Shown: positions 27,901 to 36,025 of the stretch, piece after piece
Numbering within the stretch: the stretch's first letter is position 1
Layout: the number at the start of each line of letters is the position of its first letter
Origin: Caldilineaceae bacterium
GTDB lineage: Bacteria > Chloroflexota > Anaerolineae > Caldilineales > Caldilineaceae
Direction: 5' to 3'
Assembly: GCA_020634755.1 (NCBI GenBank)
Contig: JACKBC010000001.1
Span: 248,001 to 312,000, forward strand
DNA length: 64,000 bases
The notes under the pieces: generated by a model
The model's database searches: none
What the model was told of the DNA's origin: nothing
What the model saw: the letters and a program-made list of their open reading frames with translations, nothing else
Made by a program: the position numbers and the translations under genes

Positions 27901-28472
27901 CGGTGGCCGTGCGCTATGAAGCCATTCTGAGCGAGCCACTGCGCGACCGCACGCTGGTCACCACCACGGCCCAGGTAGACGACGGTCACGGAACCATCTC
28001 CGATTTGACGTATGAATTTCTGGCGCGCAGCTCGGATTTGAGCGCATCGCGGGTAAATCTCTACCTGCCATTTGTAGAACCGGGCGGCATTGCCGGCATT
28101 GAATTTTACGTTCACAACAGTGGCGCCGTGGCCACGACGGCCACGGTCAGCATGACGCTGCCCAGCGCACTAACCTACATTGCGGACAGCCTGGTCTGCG
28201 CCAGTGGCGAATGCACCATCCAAGCCGGTGTGCTCCACTGGACAGGACTTGTGGAACCGCGCAGCGCCGTTTTGATCCGGCTGCGCGTACAGACGCCGGC
28301 AGACGCGGCTTATGGTACGCAATACCTTATCAACGCCACTATTGAAGATGGCACGCGCCGCGATACACTGTCCTGGCCGTTGCCCTTGGGCATTGCGCAC
28401 AACCGCCTCTTTGCCATTATGATGGCTCCCCAAGCGGAACAGCTTATTTTCCTGCCCATTGCTGGAAACTGA
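21939..28472 (+). CDS. Giant secreted subtilase (S8) with carboxypeptidase-regulatory, kelch and DUF11-type repeats
   Basis: The 2177-residue product has a signal/anchor at about 18-35 and an I9-like propeptide near 110-215. The S8 protease domain at about 240-590 carries D278 (AGFDTGV), H336 (SSHGTH), oxyanion N448 (ASGNPY) and S519 (SGTSMAAPHVAG). Two carboxypeptidase-regulatory-like beta domains follow (GDLRGTVRDAQSG, GEPVAGARVYVAE), then a glutamine-amidotransferase-like or unassigned domain (LILSGQDIG), then at least four kelch repeats (GKIYVAGG, GKLYTFGG, DKIYVVGG). The rest is DUF11-type repeats (IVYTVELHGDGAQDL, NEQVNVGGRVEI), ending in LIFLPIAGN. It likely acts outside the cell on proteins while binding surfaces or glycans. 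ATG 21939 is chosen over GTG 21933. Confidence 0.9.
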   Translation: MKSFRFQLFRPISPLRTGVLVVLFLFSGLCALLWRPALWPAPPTVLAAPILQDDPKNEPLDTSAWQAWRGLPEEYKRKVDPRLLAELRGEIIPAHLGGDADSSTVPPAERKVLQKTRFLVYLRQTADLQTMLRESVFASALQQREAVFSTLAATAQQSQAGLRAELATQQQAGDVIGYQSFHIVNAIAVEGGLATLVDLARRYDVERIVANYPVVPLWTEPAAPEHSANVHNNEQSVVAAAPDDFDPQLNWNLALVGANRVWNELGVRGEGAVVAGFDTGVYFQHPSLINSYRGNNNGSLNHNYNWFEPDSKLYVNGDLGPSVSNAPTDCGALSSHGTHTMGTMVGASTSATGSAVGMAPGARWIAVPGICDNTMPGGIGDDIGGLKAFQWLLCPTDLTGELATADCAKAPDVINNSWGSANPVNNVFRPAIQALRAAGIAPVFASGNPYAGEGSIGSPASAPEAITVGATDHDDDVADFSGRGPSFYAGERKPELSAPGVSIRSSVGNESYDTNSGTSMAAPHVAGLVALLVSADLQDGHRDFSVDEIERFMELTAVDLGEPGPDNDFGYGRINAYEAVRWALSAGDLRGTVRDAQSGAPILHANISGEKSGVAAKFTTQTGADGVYSITVPAGSYDITVNAWGYVSTTFRAQTVFPDTLSVADFKLTPMQAATAHGTVRTGQVLSFESVIPAAAGEPVAGARVYVAEHPDMQSVTDSSGAYSLTLPLGTHTVVVEAAGHRVITETISVPTLAAGTDVVVDFTPDAAPAVLIVDADAHGGWFYGWPVHTIFEEALTNAGYPFDLWSIEYTNFFDKAQLEDGSIGYGIPRADTLHEYDVVIWVHRGCGFYYCNLGGSPREIGAEDALINYLDTGGRLILSGQDIGRNQDEPSARLFPEYLYASLRDDSAADVGDSVSGVDFLDGLKLDLTNAALYGFQNGSFVLSPDAIAIKAGEGSAFPILNYDNGQGIAGVAINPCSANYRAIYLPVGYENLGPRGENRSAQFPELMARSITWLLGHKPPLGLSVTALDTLQKTGNQGDTVVYQFQLINKGAMTATIDVHTESALWPTRIFDGAITSSFDWANDDLLPAEILTPVTLAPCELRTMTVVVNVPRETQNGDADAVTIRATMQADGPITDSFDLLTRTFNQWQVEPSMPTPRSRLAIVAAPGDIHYYAIGGWMEDGAGDATYGSSASAANERYNACTRRWDTMAPLPAGLANLAAVMLNGKIYVAGGEISYLFSTSPQEALYIYNPATNTWATGAAFPKKLSGVAMAAYNGKLYTFGGWTGVIESDQVFEYDPHSGAWTAKSSMPGGTRRYAAAATLGDKIYVVGGWPDLNRVEVYDPATDSWAAAPATNFGRQSPGLTVGPDGYLYLAGGGKRWDGVAIAERFTPAADSWEILSTVNDSNRAGASATFAAGRVYLAGGRNSSRTNESLMLDTSFCLSQMTADSPIAQPLDKIVYTVELHGDGAQDLNASIVAPIPSETTFGEFGINSVGAIFNSANNRVEWSGLLPADAAPQTFSYSVNLKDRTWNGGEIIASTATFESVAANGQPGQVFTRTVQSPVFLPDFASSTLTADRNAAIQNETLNYLAHLESRTAAGGPITLRNPVPTGLEFVPGSLNYTTGSGKYEADQNTIYWSGSVHSGPQTYINFGHDYEWGDSKQQYSALADSFVVDYNWVDIADSGTKAVDGDERSLCDLPVGFAFPFYGEEKSTFCINTNGFITFDADGSADYANICPLPTSGFAQSMIAALWDDLYVENGVYYQTVGQAPNRSLVVQWVDALHYFGASLAYANFQIILYENGLLKVQFKDAGGELGIRSTTGISDDTGRRGATYACNAEDSLQDELAVLFVPPDGGVGSAATDVSYSLRVAADAPVNTQITNTMQITSSRNSFTRSVTSNINPLSLSTSAIELSNEQVNVGGRVEIRFLLRNTGLLTATNASLLHNVPSAMTYVADSVQCAVGDCRFQDAKILWRGPIAPSETVAVRYEAILSEPLRDRTLVTTTAQVDDGHGTISDLTYEFLARSSDLSASRVNLYLPFVEPGGIAGIEFYVHNSGAVATTATVSMTLPSALTYIADSLVCASGECTIQAGVLHWTGLVEPRSAVLIRLRVQTPADAAYGTQYLINATIEDGTRRDTLSWPLPLGIAHNRLFAIMMAPQAEQLIFLPIAGN

Positions 28473-28513
28473 GCGCCCTTCGCACGTGTAGATTTTGCAA
28501 ACGTAATCCCGTG

Positions 28514-28546
28514 GCCGGGTGGCTTCGACAGGCTCAGTCGCCCGGC
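28514..28546. terminator. Hairpin after the subtilase gene, with repeat motif in its loop
   Basis: gccggg (28514-28519) pairs with cccggc (28541-28546). The loop contains cttcgacaggctcag (28523-28537), nearly the same 15-mer as at about 8607. It is probably a small dispersed repeat that may also act in termination. No clear T-run follows at once. Confidence 0.4.
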
Positions 28547-28729
28547 GCCCCCTTATCTTGTCACCTTGCCATCTTTGACTTCCCTGCGGGCTTATGCTAC
28601 CCTGTGACACGCACAAAGTGTATAAAATAGCGGTGATCTCCCCGAATTCTGCTATTTTTGATAACCCACCTAATTCTTATCCACTGATAGCCACAAATTC
28701 AATTTAATATTTAGATTAAGGAGAACCAT

Positions 28730-30931
28730 ATGTTGTATTCGCAACGCGACACGTTGAGGAGTGCGCGCTGGATGCTGCTCCTCACCCTACTTACCATCTT
28801 TACGTTGGTGATGGCGGCCTGTGGCGGCGACGGCAGCGAACCAGCTGCCGAAGAAGCCGCCCCAGCCGAAGAAGCGGCCGCGCCGGCGGAAGAGGCCACA
28901 GAAGCGCCCGCCGAAGAAGCCACGGCTGAAGAAGCACCTGCCGCTGAAGAAGCCGCCCCGGCCGAAGAAGAGGCGCTTGGCTCCTCGTTGATTGGTGAAA
29001 TTGAAGGCCCCAAAATTATTACTGATGAGGCGACCTTCCCCGCCGAGTTTGCTGAAGCGCCCATGCTGACGGAAATGGTCGATTCTGGCGATCTGCCGGC
29101 CTTGGCTGACCGCCTGCCCGTCCCCAGCGATCTGCTCGTCATCCAGCCGGTGCATGAAATTGGCCAGTATGGCGGCACCTGGCGCCGCGGCTTTACCGGT
29201 CCCGCCGATGGCCAGAACGGTCACCGCGTGGCGGGTGGCGACCGCTTTGTCTTCTGGGATGCAGTCAATTTTCCCGAGGTGGTGCCGAATCTTGCCAAGA
29301 GTTGGGAAATCAACGACGGCGGCAAAGAGATCATCCTGCACCTGCGCGAGGGCGTCAAATGGTCCGATGGCGAACCGTTCACCACGGCCGATGTGATGTT
29401 CTGGTTTGAACACATGTACATGAATGAAGAGCTGGTGCCCGTACGTTCGCCCTTCTTTAATGTGGATGAGGGCGCCACGCTGGAAGCGACCGATGAATAT
29501 ACGTTGCGCTTTACCTTCCCCTTTGAAAACAGCCTCTTTTTGGAAGTGTTGGGCAGCTCGGTCAACGTCTTTGGTGGTCAAGCCATTTTTGGCAACACGG
29601 GCATGGGCGGCTTTGCGCCGGCCCACTATTTGGAGCAGTTCCACCCCGATTTTGCCGATCAGGCCGACATTGATGCGAAAGTAGCCGAGGAGGGCTTTGA
29701 CAACTGGGTCAACCTGTTCAAGGATAAGAACACCTGGCAGCGCAACCCGGATCTGCCGGTGCTGACGCCCTGGAAGACCGAAAATCCCATTACCACCGAC
29801 AACTGGGTCTTGGTGCGCAACCCCTACTACTTTGGCGTGGACACCGATGGCAACCAGCTTCCCTACATCGACCGCATCTCCATGACGCTGGCCGAGGACC
29901 TGGAAGTGCTCAACCTGCGCGCCATTGCCGGTGAATATGATTACCAAGCCCGCCATATCTCGCTGGCCAACTTACCCGTTCTGCTGGAAAACGCCGAAGC
30001 GGGCAACTACTCCGTCCATTTGGATCCGGCCCAGCACGGCGCTGATGCTGGTTTCCAGATCAACCAGAGCTATCGCGCCGATGAAGAGATTGCCAAGTGG
30101 CTGCAAAATGCGGACTTCCGTCGTGCGCTTTCGCTGGGCATCGACCGCGACGCCATTAATGAGGTCATCTTCCTAGGCATTGGCGTTCCTGGTTCAGCCG
30201 TGGTGGCGGAAAGTTCGCCCTTCAACCCCGGCCCCGAATATCGCGAGCTTTGGTCGCCAGCCACGCCTGATATTGAGCAGGCCAATGCATTATTGGATTC
30301 GATTGGCCTGACCGAAAAGGATGCTGACGGTTATCGCCTGCGCACAGACAATGGTGAACGCCTGGTGCTGGAAGTCAACCCCATCCCGGCTTTTATCCAG
30401 TTCACCAAAGTGGCGGAATTGGTCCGTGATGATTGGGCCGAGCTCGGTATCTTCCTCAACGTAGTGGAGCAGGAGCGTGGCTTGGTTGAGACGCGCCGCG
30501 CCGCCAATGAAATTCAGATGTTCCTGTGGCAGAATGACGGCACCGATGAGCTGTATCTCTATCCATATCACGCTCTGCCCGTGGCAAACACTTCTGGCAC
30601 CGGGCCAGCCTACGGCGATTGGTACTCGTCCAATGGCGCCCAGGGCATTGAACCGACCGATGAGAGTCACATCAAGGTGTTCGACCTGTTTAGCCAGGGC
30701 CTGAAAGCTACGCCGGAAGAACGCGTGACCATCGGTCAGGAGATCTGGCAGATCATTACCGACGAGGTCTGGACCATTGGCACTGTTGGCCAGTCGGGCG
30801 CCTTTATGGGCGTGCGCGTGGTCAAGAACAACATGGGGAACATTCCCAGCCGCCAGTTTAACATTCAGGCCGGCCAAACGCCGAACATTTCGCGTCCGTC
30901 AACGTTCTACTTTACGGATGCAGGGGAGTAG
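28730..30931 (+). CDS. Peptide/nickel-type ABC transporter substrate-binding lipoprotein (SBP family 5)
   Basis: The 733-residue product has a lipoprotein signal with lipobox VMAAC near residue 25-30. An Ala/Glu-rich linker of about 55 residues follows, which probably holds the domain away from the membrane. The family 5 domain shows LAKSWEINDGGKEIILHLREGVKWSDGEPFTTADVMFWFEH in pieces and VRNPYYFGVDTDGNQLPYIDRI. It binds oligopeptides or similar solutes and delivers them to the permeases encoded downstream. AAGGAGA precedes ATG 28730. A Uma2 relic separates it from the permease genes by 501 bp, which is unusual for the operon. The stop is on an 8-bp tandem array. Confidence 0.93.
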   Translation: MLYSQRDTLRSARWMLLLTLLTIFTLVMAACGGDGSEPAAEEAAPAEEAAAPAEEATEAPAEEATAEEAPAAEEAAPAEEEALGSSLIGEIEGPKIITDEATFPAEFAEAPMLTEMVDSGDLPALADRLPVPSDLLVIQPVHEIGQYGGTWRRGFTGPADGQNGHRVAGGDRFVFWDAVNFPEVVPNLAKSWEINDGGKEIILHLREGVKWSDGEPFTTADVMFWFEHMYMNEELVPVRSPFFNVDEGATLEATDEYTLRFTFPFENSLFLEVLGSSVNVFGGQAIFGNTGMGGFAPAHYLEQFHPDFADQADIDAKVAEEGFDNWVNLFKDKNTWQRNPDLPVLTPWKTENPITTDNWVLVRNPYYFGVDTDGNQLPYIDRISMTLAEDLEVLNLRAIAGEYDYQARHISLANLPVLLENAEAGNYSVHLDPAQHGADAGFQINQSYRADEEIAKWLQNADFRRALSLGIDRDAINEVIFLGIGVPGSAVVAESSPFNPGPEYRELWSPATPDIEQANALLDSIGLTEKDADGYRLRTDNGERLVLEVNPIPAFIQFTKVAELVRDDWAELGIFLNVVEQERGLVETRRAANEIQMFLWQNDGTDELYLYPYHALPVANTSGTGPAYGDWYSSNGAQGIEPTDESHIKVFDLFSQGLKATPEERVTIGQEIWQIITDEVWTIGTVGQSGAFMGVRVVKNNMGNIPSRQFNIQAGQTPNISRPSTFYFTDAGE

Positions 30932-30971
30932 GAAGTAGAGGAGTTGAGGAGTGGAGGAGTGGAGGAGTGGA
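30928..30971 (+). repeat. 8-bp tandem array at the stop of the binding-protein gene (about 5 units)
   Basis: Degenerate units run from the TAG stop: a 7-bp gtaggaa, then gtagagga, gttgagga and two gtggagga, ending in a partial unit. They belong to the same family as the 3614-3693 array. Confidence 0.8.
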
Positions 30972-31011
30972 CGCTTTTCCTCTACTCCCAACTCCTCCAT
31001 TTTCTTCCCCC
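30935..31011 (+). terminator. Hairpin made from the 8-bp array and an inverted copy
   Basis: The purine-rich array faces a pyrimidine-rich arm cctctactcccaactcctcc (30979-30998), followed by attttcttcccc. The arms can pair and the T-rich tail suits rho-independent termination or attenuation between the binding-protein and permease genes. Pairing is imperfect. Confidence 0.45.
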
Positions 31012-31032
31012 GTTGTAAACCGTCCGCGCCCG

Positions 31033-31422
31033 TGGTATGATTGGCGAACGATATACGTATCCGGATGTCACAGTGGTGGCAGACGAAGCGCAACTAGAAG
31101 ATGCCGCCAATGATATTCTGCTCAATCCGACCATTATCTTTGAAGTGCTTTCCAGCGCCGCCGAAGGGTACGATCGGGGAGAAAGTTCCAGAATTATCGC
31201 GCCATTGGTGCGCTACAAGAATACATTATGGTAGCGCAGGACGCCCATCACATTGAGCATTTTGTACGCCAGCCCAATGAGCAATGGCTATTTTCGGAAG
31301 CCAATAGTCTCGCCGAAACGATCAATTTACCCAGCGTCGGTTGCGATCTACCACTAGCCGATGTCTATGCTAAAATCGACATCGCCGGCGGTCTAGACGA
31401 CCACCCCTTGAACGGACGTTGA
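31033..31422 (+). pseudogene. Uma2-family endonuclease relic (N-terminal truncation and frameshift)
   Basis: The first part reads TYPDVTVVADEAQLEDAANDIL…NPTIIFEVLSSAAEGYDRGE, the core of Uma2 (DUF820) restriction-like proteins. At about 31182 the frame shifts by one missing base. The continuation in the next frame reads KFQNYRAIGALQEY, then VAQDAHHIEHFVRQP and LPLADVYAKI to a stop at 31420-31422. The N-terminal third is absent. Uma2 genes are found in many copies in Chloroflexota and cyanobacteria and spread by transfer. Here the relic sits inside an ABC transporter operon. It is read as non-functional. Confidence 0.85.
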
Positions 31423-31432
31423 GAATCATACT

Positions 31433-32434
31433 ATGGTATCCTACATAATCCGCCGCTTTTTAGCCGGCCTTCTCACCATTTGGGCCGCCACGGTGATCAC
31501 TTTTGTGGTGATCCAACTGCCGCCGGGCGACTTTGTGACCTCCTATATTGCCAATTTGCAGAGCAGCGGTACGGTGATCCGCGCCGAAGAGGCAGAGGCG
31601 CTGCGCCAGCAATATGGGCTGGACCGTCCCATGTACGTGCAGTACGCCAAGTGGATGGGGCTCATGCTCAAGGGCAACTTTGGCATGGCCATGGAGTATA
31701 ACCGCCCGGTGCGTGAAGTGATTGGCGACCGCATGGCGATTACGGTGGTGGTTTCGCTGGCGGCGGTGGCTTTTATTTGGGTACTGGCGCTGCCCATCGG
31801 CGTCTATTCGGCCGTGCGCCAATATTCGCTGGGCGACTACTTTTTCACCTTTTTGAGCTTTGCCGGCATTGCCATTCCCAACTTTATGCTAGCGCTGGTG
31901 TTGCTCTACGTCAGCTTTAAATATTTTGACGTGCAAAACATTGGCGGTCTCTTTTCGCCAGGCATGGCGCTGGAGCCATGGGGCTGGCCCAAAGTGTGGG
32001 ACATGATCAAGCACCTGCCCATCCCGGCCGTGATTATTGGCATGGCGGGCATGGCCGAAGTGGTGCGTATTATGCGCGCCAATCTACTGGACGAGCTGCG
32101 CAAGCCCTATGTGGTGACGGCGCGCGCCAAAGGGTTGGCCGAAACGCGCGTCATTGCCAAATATCCAGTGCGCGCCGCCTTGAATCCATTTATCAGCACC
32201 ATTGGCTATATTTTCCCGTTTTTGGTTTCCGGCAGCATTATTGTATCGCTCGTACTCAGCTTGCCCACCGTAGGGCCGCTGCTCTACAAAGCGCTTATTG
32301 CGCAGGATCTCTTTTTATCGGGCACGATTTTGTTACTGCTGGCCATTCTCACAGTTATCGGCACCTTTATCTCTGACCTGCTGCTCATGTGGATCGATCC
32401 GCGCATCCGCTTTGGCATGGAGGGAAGCAATTAA
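31433..32434 (+). CDS. ABC transporter permease, DppB/OppB type
   Basis: This 333-residue integral membrane protein begins MVSYIIRRFLAGLLTIW, typical of DppB relatives, and has about six transmembrane segments. The cytoplasmic coupling loop with the EAA-type motif is PYVVTARAKGLAETRVIAKYPVRAALNP, which docks onto the ATPases. A hydrophilic loop after TM1 carries LRQQYGLDRPMYVQY. It pairs with the next gene to form the translocation channel. Its stop overlaps the next ATG (TAATG). The ribosome site is weak (GAGAA), perhaps because the Uma2 relic was inserted before it. Confidence 0.94.
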   Translation: MVSYIIRRFLAGLLTIWAATVITFVVIQLPPGDFVTSYIANLQSSGTVIRAEEAEALRQQYGLDRPMYVQYAKWMGLMLKGNFGMAMEYNRPVREVIGDRMAITVVVSLAAVAFIWVLALPIGVYSAVRQYSLGDYFFTFLSFAGIAIPNFMLALVLLYVSFKYFDVQNIGGLFSPGMALEPWGWPKVWDMIKHLPIPAVIIGMAGMAEVVRIMRANLLDELRKPYVVTARAKGLAETRVIAKYPVRAALNPFISTIGYIFPFLVSGSIIVSLVLSLPTVGPLLYKALIAQDLFLSGTILLLLAILTVIGTFISDLLLMWIDPRIRFGMEGSN

Positions 32435-33597
32435 TGGCAGAAGCAATTGGCACATTAACCGGGGCCGAGCAGCGGCAATCGCCGCCGCCGGTGGAAACAG
32501 AAAGCAGCGCCGCCGAGCGGATTTCGGTAGCCACCCAGTGGCAGCTCATGTGGTGGCGCTTTCGCAAGCACAAAATGGCCATGGCCTCCGCCGTGGTGAT
32601 CATCTTGTTCTATCTGGTCGCGCTCTTTGCCGATTTTCTGGCCTATTCGGACCCACAGCACGACGACGCCAATCTACTTCTGCTGGCGCCGCAGTCAATA
32701 CACTGGTACGATGGCGACGAGTTTAGGCCCCACGTCTTTGGGGTCACCGGCAAACGCGACCCCAAAACGTTCAAAAAAGTATATCAGCCAGATCCCGATA
32801 AGAAGCTGCCGCTGGTTCTATTTGCCAAAGGCTATGAATATACCCTATTTGGCCTTATTAAAACCGAGCGCCATCTCATTGGTGTGGAAGATGCACCGCC
32901 GGAAGAGAGCATCTTTTTGCTGGGCACCGATGGATTGGGCCGCGATCTCTTTTCCCGCTTGATGGTTGCCACGCGTCTTTCTATGACGATTGGTCTGGCC
33001 GGCGTGGCGCTGAGCCTTTTCCTGGGTATCCTGCTTGGCGGGCTATCCGGTCTCTATGGCGGTCTGGTGGATAATATGATCCAACGCGTCATCGAAATTG
33101 TGCGCTCGGTGCCCACCATTCCATTGTGGATGGCGCTGGCGGCTGCCGTTCCCACCGAGTGGCCCATTGAGCGCGTTTACTTCATCATTGTGCTCATTTT
33201 GGGCGTCATCGGTTGGACCACGCTGGCGCGCGTAGTGCGCGGCCGCTTCTTGTCGCTGCGGTCGGAAGATTTTGTCACCGCGGCAGAATTGGCCGGCGCC
33301 GGCCAAATGCGCATTATTTTCCGCCACATGGTGCCTTCCTTTTTAAGCCACATTATTGCCGCCACCACGCTGGCCCTGCCCGCCATGATCATCGCCGAAA
33401 CGTCGCTTAGCTTTTTGGGGTTGGGGTTGCGCCCACCGGCCATTAGTTGGGGCGTGCTGCTCAAAGATGCCCAAAACGTGCAGGCCGTGGCCATTTCGCC
33501 TTGGCTGCTGCTGCCCGCCATTCCCGTTATCGTGGCCGTATTGGCATTTAACTTTTTGGGTGACGGGTTGCGGGATGCGGCGGATCCGTATGGGTAA
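32434..33597 (+). CDS. ABC transporter permease, DppC/OppC type
   Basis: The 387-residue product has the OppC_N segment (WRFRKHKMAMASAVVIILFYLVALFADFLA in pieces) and the BPD_transp_1 domain with LGTDGLGRDLFSRLMVATRLSMTIGL. The EAA-type loop is DFVTAAELAGAGQMRIIFRHMVPS, and the C-terminus shows LSFLGLGLRPPAISWG and LNFLGDGLRDAADP-like motifs. A long periplasmic loop of about 100 residues follows TM1, longer than in E. coli DppC. ATG 32434 shares one base with the upstream stop. An in-frame start at 32389 inside the previous gene is unlikely. A MITE-like insert follows. Confidence 0.94.
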   Translation: MAEAIGTLTGAEQRQSPPPVETESSAAERISVATQWQLMWWRFRKHKMAMASAVVIILFYLVALFADFLAYSDPQHDDANLLLLAPQSIHWYDGDEFRPHVFGVTGKRDPKTFKKVYQPDPDKKLPLVLFAKGYEYTLFGLIKTERHLIGVEDAPPEESIFLLGTDGLGRDLFSRLMVATRLSMTIGLAGVALSLFLGILLGGLSGLYGGLVDNMIQRVIEIVRSVPTIPLWMALAAAVPTEWPIERVYFIIVLILGVIGWTTLARVVRGRFLSLRSEDFVTAAELAGAGQMRIIFRHMVPSFLSHIIAATTLALPAMIIAETSLSFLGLGLRPPAISWGVLLKDAQNVQAVAISPWLLLPAIPVIVAVLAFNFLGDGLRDAADPYG

Positions 33598-33602
33598 AAA
33601 CG

Positions 33603-33819
33603 TATTACGTGGTGCGTAGTGCGTGTACCGGCGGGTGGCCTTGACGGCGTGCGAAAGACAAAATGGTAGGTCGGGCATTCTTACTCGACGAATTTGCTCG
33701 AAGAATCAAGATCATTTGCTCCCAATGCGAACGGCGGTTTGGCAAACCGCCCTACGATGCAGGCAACAAGCCACCTAACCAGCAACTCAACCCGTTCACG
33801 CACTACGCAACACGCAACA
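33603..33819. repeat. MITE-like insert of 217 bp between permease and ATPase genes
   Basis: Terminal inverted repeats of 23 bp match at 20 positions: left 33603-33625 and right 33797-33819, which include gtgcgtagtgcgtg and its complement. Inside are a hairpin (ggcggtttg/caaaccgcc near 33732) and no gene. It splits an otherwise tight transporter operon. No target-site duplication could be confirmed by eye. Confidence 0.6.
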
Positions 33820-33836
33820 ACCAGAAACATTCACTT

Positions 33837-34853
<1,017 letters not shown>

Positions 34854-34928
34854 CGGCTTAGCTCCAACAATCCTTTTTACTCAAACAGCCACTTACTTGG
34901 CGCCGTCTGATCCGGCCATCATATCCGA

Positions 34929-35948
34929 ATGCCCAAAATGAACGAACAGCCACTTCTTGAAGTCAAAAATCTAAAAAAATACTTCCCCATTCGCAAAGGA
35001 CTGTTGCGTCGCCTGGCCGGCCACGTACGCGCCGTGGATGATGTGAGCTTTGCCATCCGCAAAGGCGAAACGCTTTCGCTGGTGGGCGAAAGCGGTTGCG
35101 GCAAGACCACCACGTCGCGCTGTATTTTGCGCGCGTTGGATCCCACTGCGGGGCAAATCCGCTACCGTTCCAATGAAAGCACCGTGGTGGATTTGGCTGA
35201 ACTCCCCAAGAGCCGTTTGCGCCCGCTGCGCCGCCAAATGCAGATGATCTTTCAGGATCCCTTCTCTTCGCTCAACCCGCGCATGACGCTCTTTGACATT
35301 ATCAGCGAGCCGCTGGTGGTCAACAATGTGGGTACGCCGCAAAGCCGACGCGAGCGCGTGGCCGAGCTGCTGGAGCTGGTGGGGCTGCCCCCGGAGTTTA
35401 TGAATCGCTACCCGCACGCGTTTAGCGGCGGCCAGCGGCAGCGCATTGGCATTGCCCGCGCCCTGGCGCTCAACCCGGCGCTCATTGTGGCCGATGAACC
35501 GGTATCGGCGCTGGATGTATCGGTACAGGCGCAGATTGTCAATCTGCTGCTCGATTTGCAAGCCGAATTAGGGTTGGCCTATCTCTTTGTGGCCCACGAT
35601 TTGAGCGTGGTCAAACATGTGAGTGACCGTGTGGCCGTTATGTATGTAGGCAAAATTGTGGAGATCGCCGAGACCAGCGCGCTCTTCAGCCAGCCGCGGC
35701 ATCCCTACACCGAGGCGCTGCTCTCTGCCGTGCCCAAGCCGGACCCAAGGCTGCGCTCTCAGCGCATTATTTTAGAGGGTGAAGTGGCCGATCCAGCGCA
35801 TCCGCCCAGCGGCTGCTACTTTCATCCGCGCTGCCGCTACGCCGTGGACCGCTGCAAAACCGAATCACCTGAACTAAACGAAATCGAACCCGGCCACTTT
35901 GTCAGCTGCCATCGGGCCAACGAAATAGAGCTGGTTGGCGTTTCGTAG
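34929..35948 (+). CDS. Peptide ABC transporter ATPase, DppF/OppF type
   Basis: The 339-residue second ATPase has Walker A GESGCGKT, Q-loop FQDPFSSLNPRM, signature FSGGQRQR, Walker B LIVADEPVSALDVS and H-loop VAHDLS. The C-terminal domain shows PSGCYFHPRCRYAVDRC. It forms a heterodimer with the previous product to power import. Start may be ATG 34929 or ATG 34938 (MNEQPL). It lies 75 bp after its partner and closes the transporter operon. The rsmD gene converges from the other strand. Confidence 0.94.
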   Translation: MPKMNEQPLLEVKNLKKYFPIRKGLLRRLAGHVRAVDDVSFAIRKGETLSLVGESGCGKTTTSRCILRALDPTAGQIRYRSNESTVVDLAELPKSRLRPLRRQMQMIFQDPFSSLNPRMTLFDIISEPLVVNNVGTPQSRRERVAELLELVGLPPEFMNRYPHAFSGGQRQRIGIARALALNPALIVADEPVSALDVSVQAQIVNLLLDLQAELGLAYLFVAHDLSVVKHVSDRVAVMYVGKIVEIAETSALFSQPRHPYTEALLSAVPKPDPRLRSQRIILEGEVADPAHPPSGCYFHPRCRYAVDRCKTESPELNEIEPGHFVSCHRANEIELVGVS

Positions 35949-35993
35949 TAAGGGCGTAAATCTGGTCTTAATCGGGATAAGGTGACCAATATT

Positions 35994-36025
35994 TTTCACT
36001 CTTTCACCTTATCACCCTTTCACCT
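35994..36025. repeat. 8-bp tandem array at the stop of rsmD (4 units)
   Basis: Units tttcactc, tttcacct, tatcaccc and tttcacct are contiguous. On the minus strand they include the TGA stop of rsmD (36014-36012). They closely resemble the array at 12665-12696. Confidence 0.8.

Noticed and set aside
28787..29956. 389-codon minus-strand open frame
   Set aside because: Shadow of the ABC binding-protein gene; its Gly/Phe/Arg-rich end is the complement of the Ala/Glu linker.
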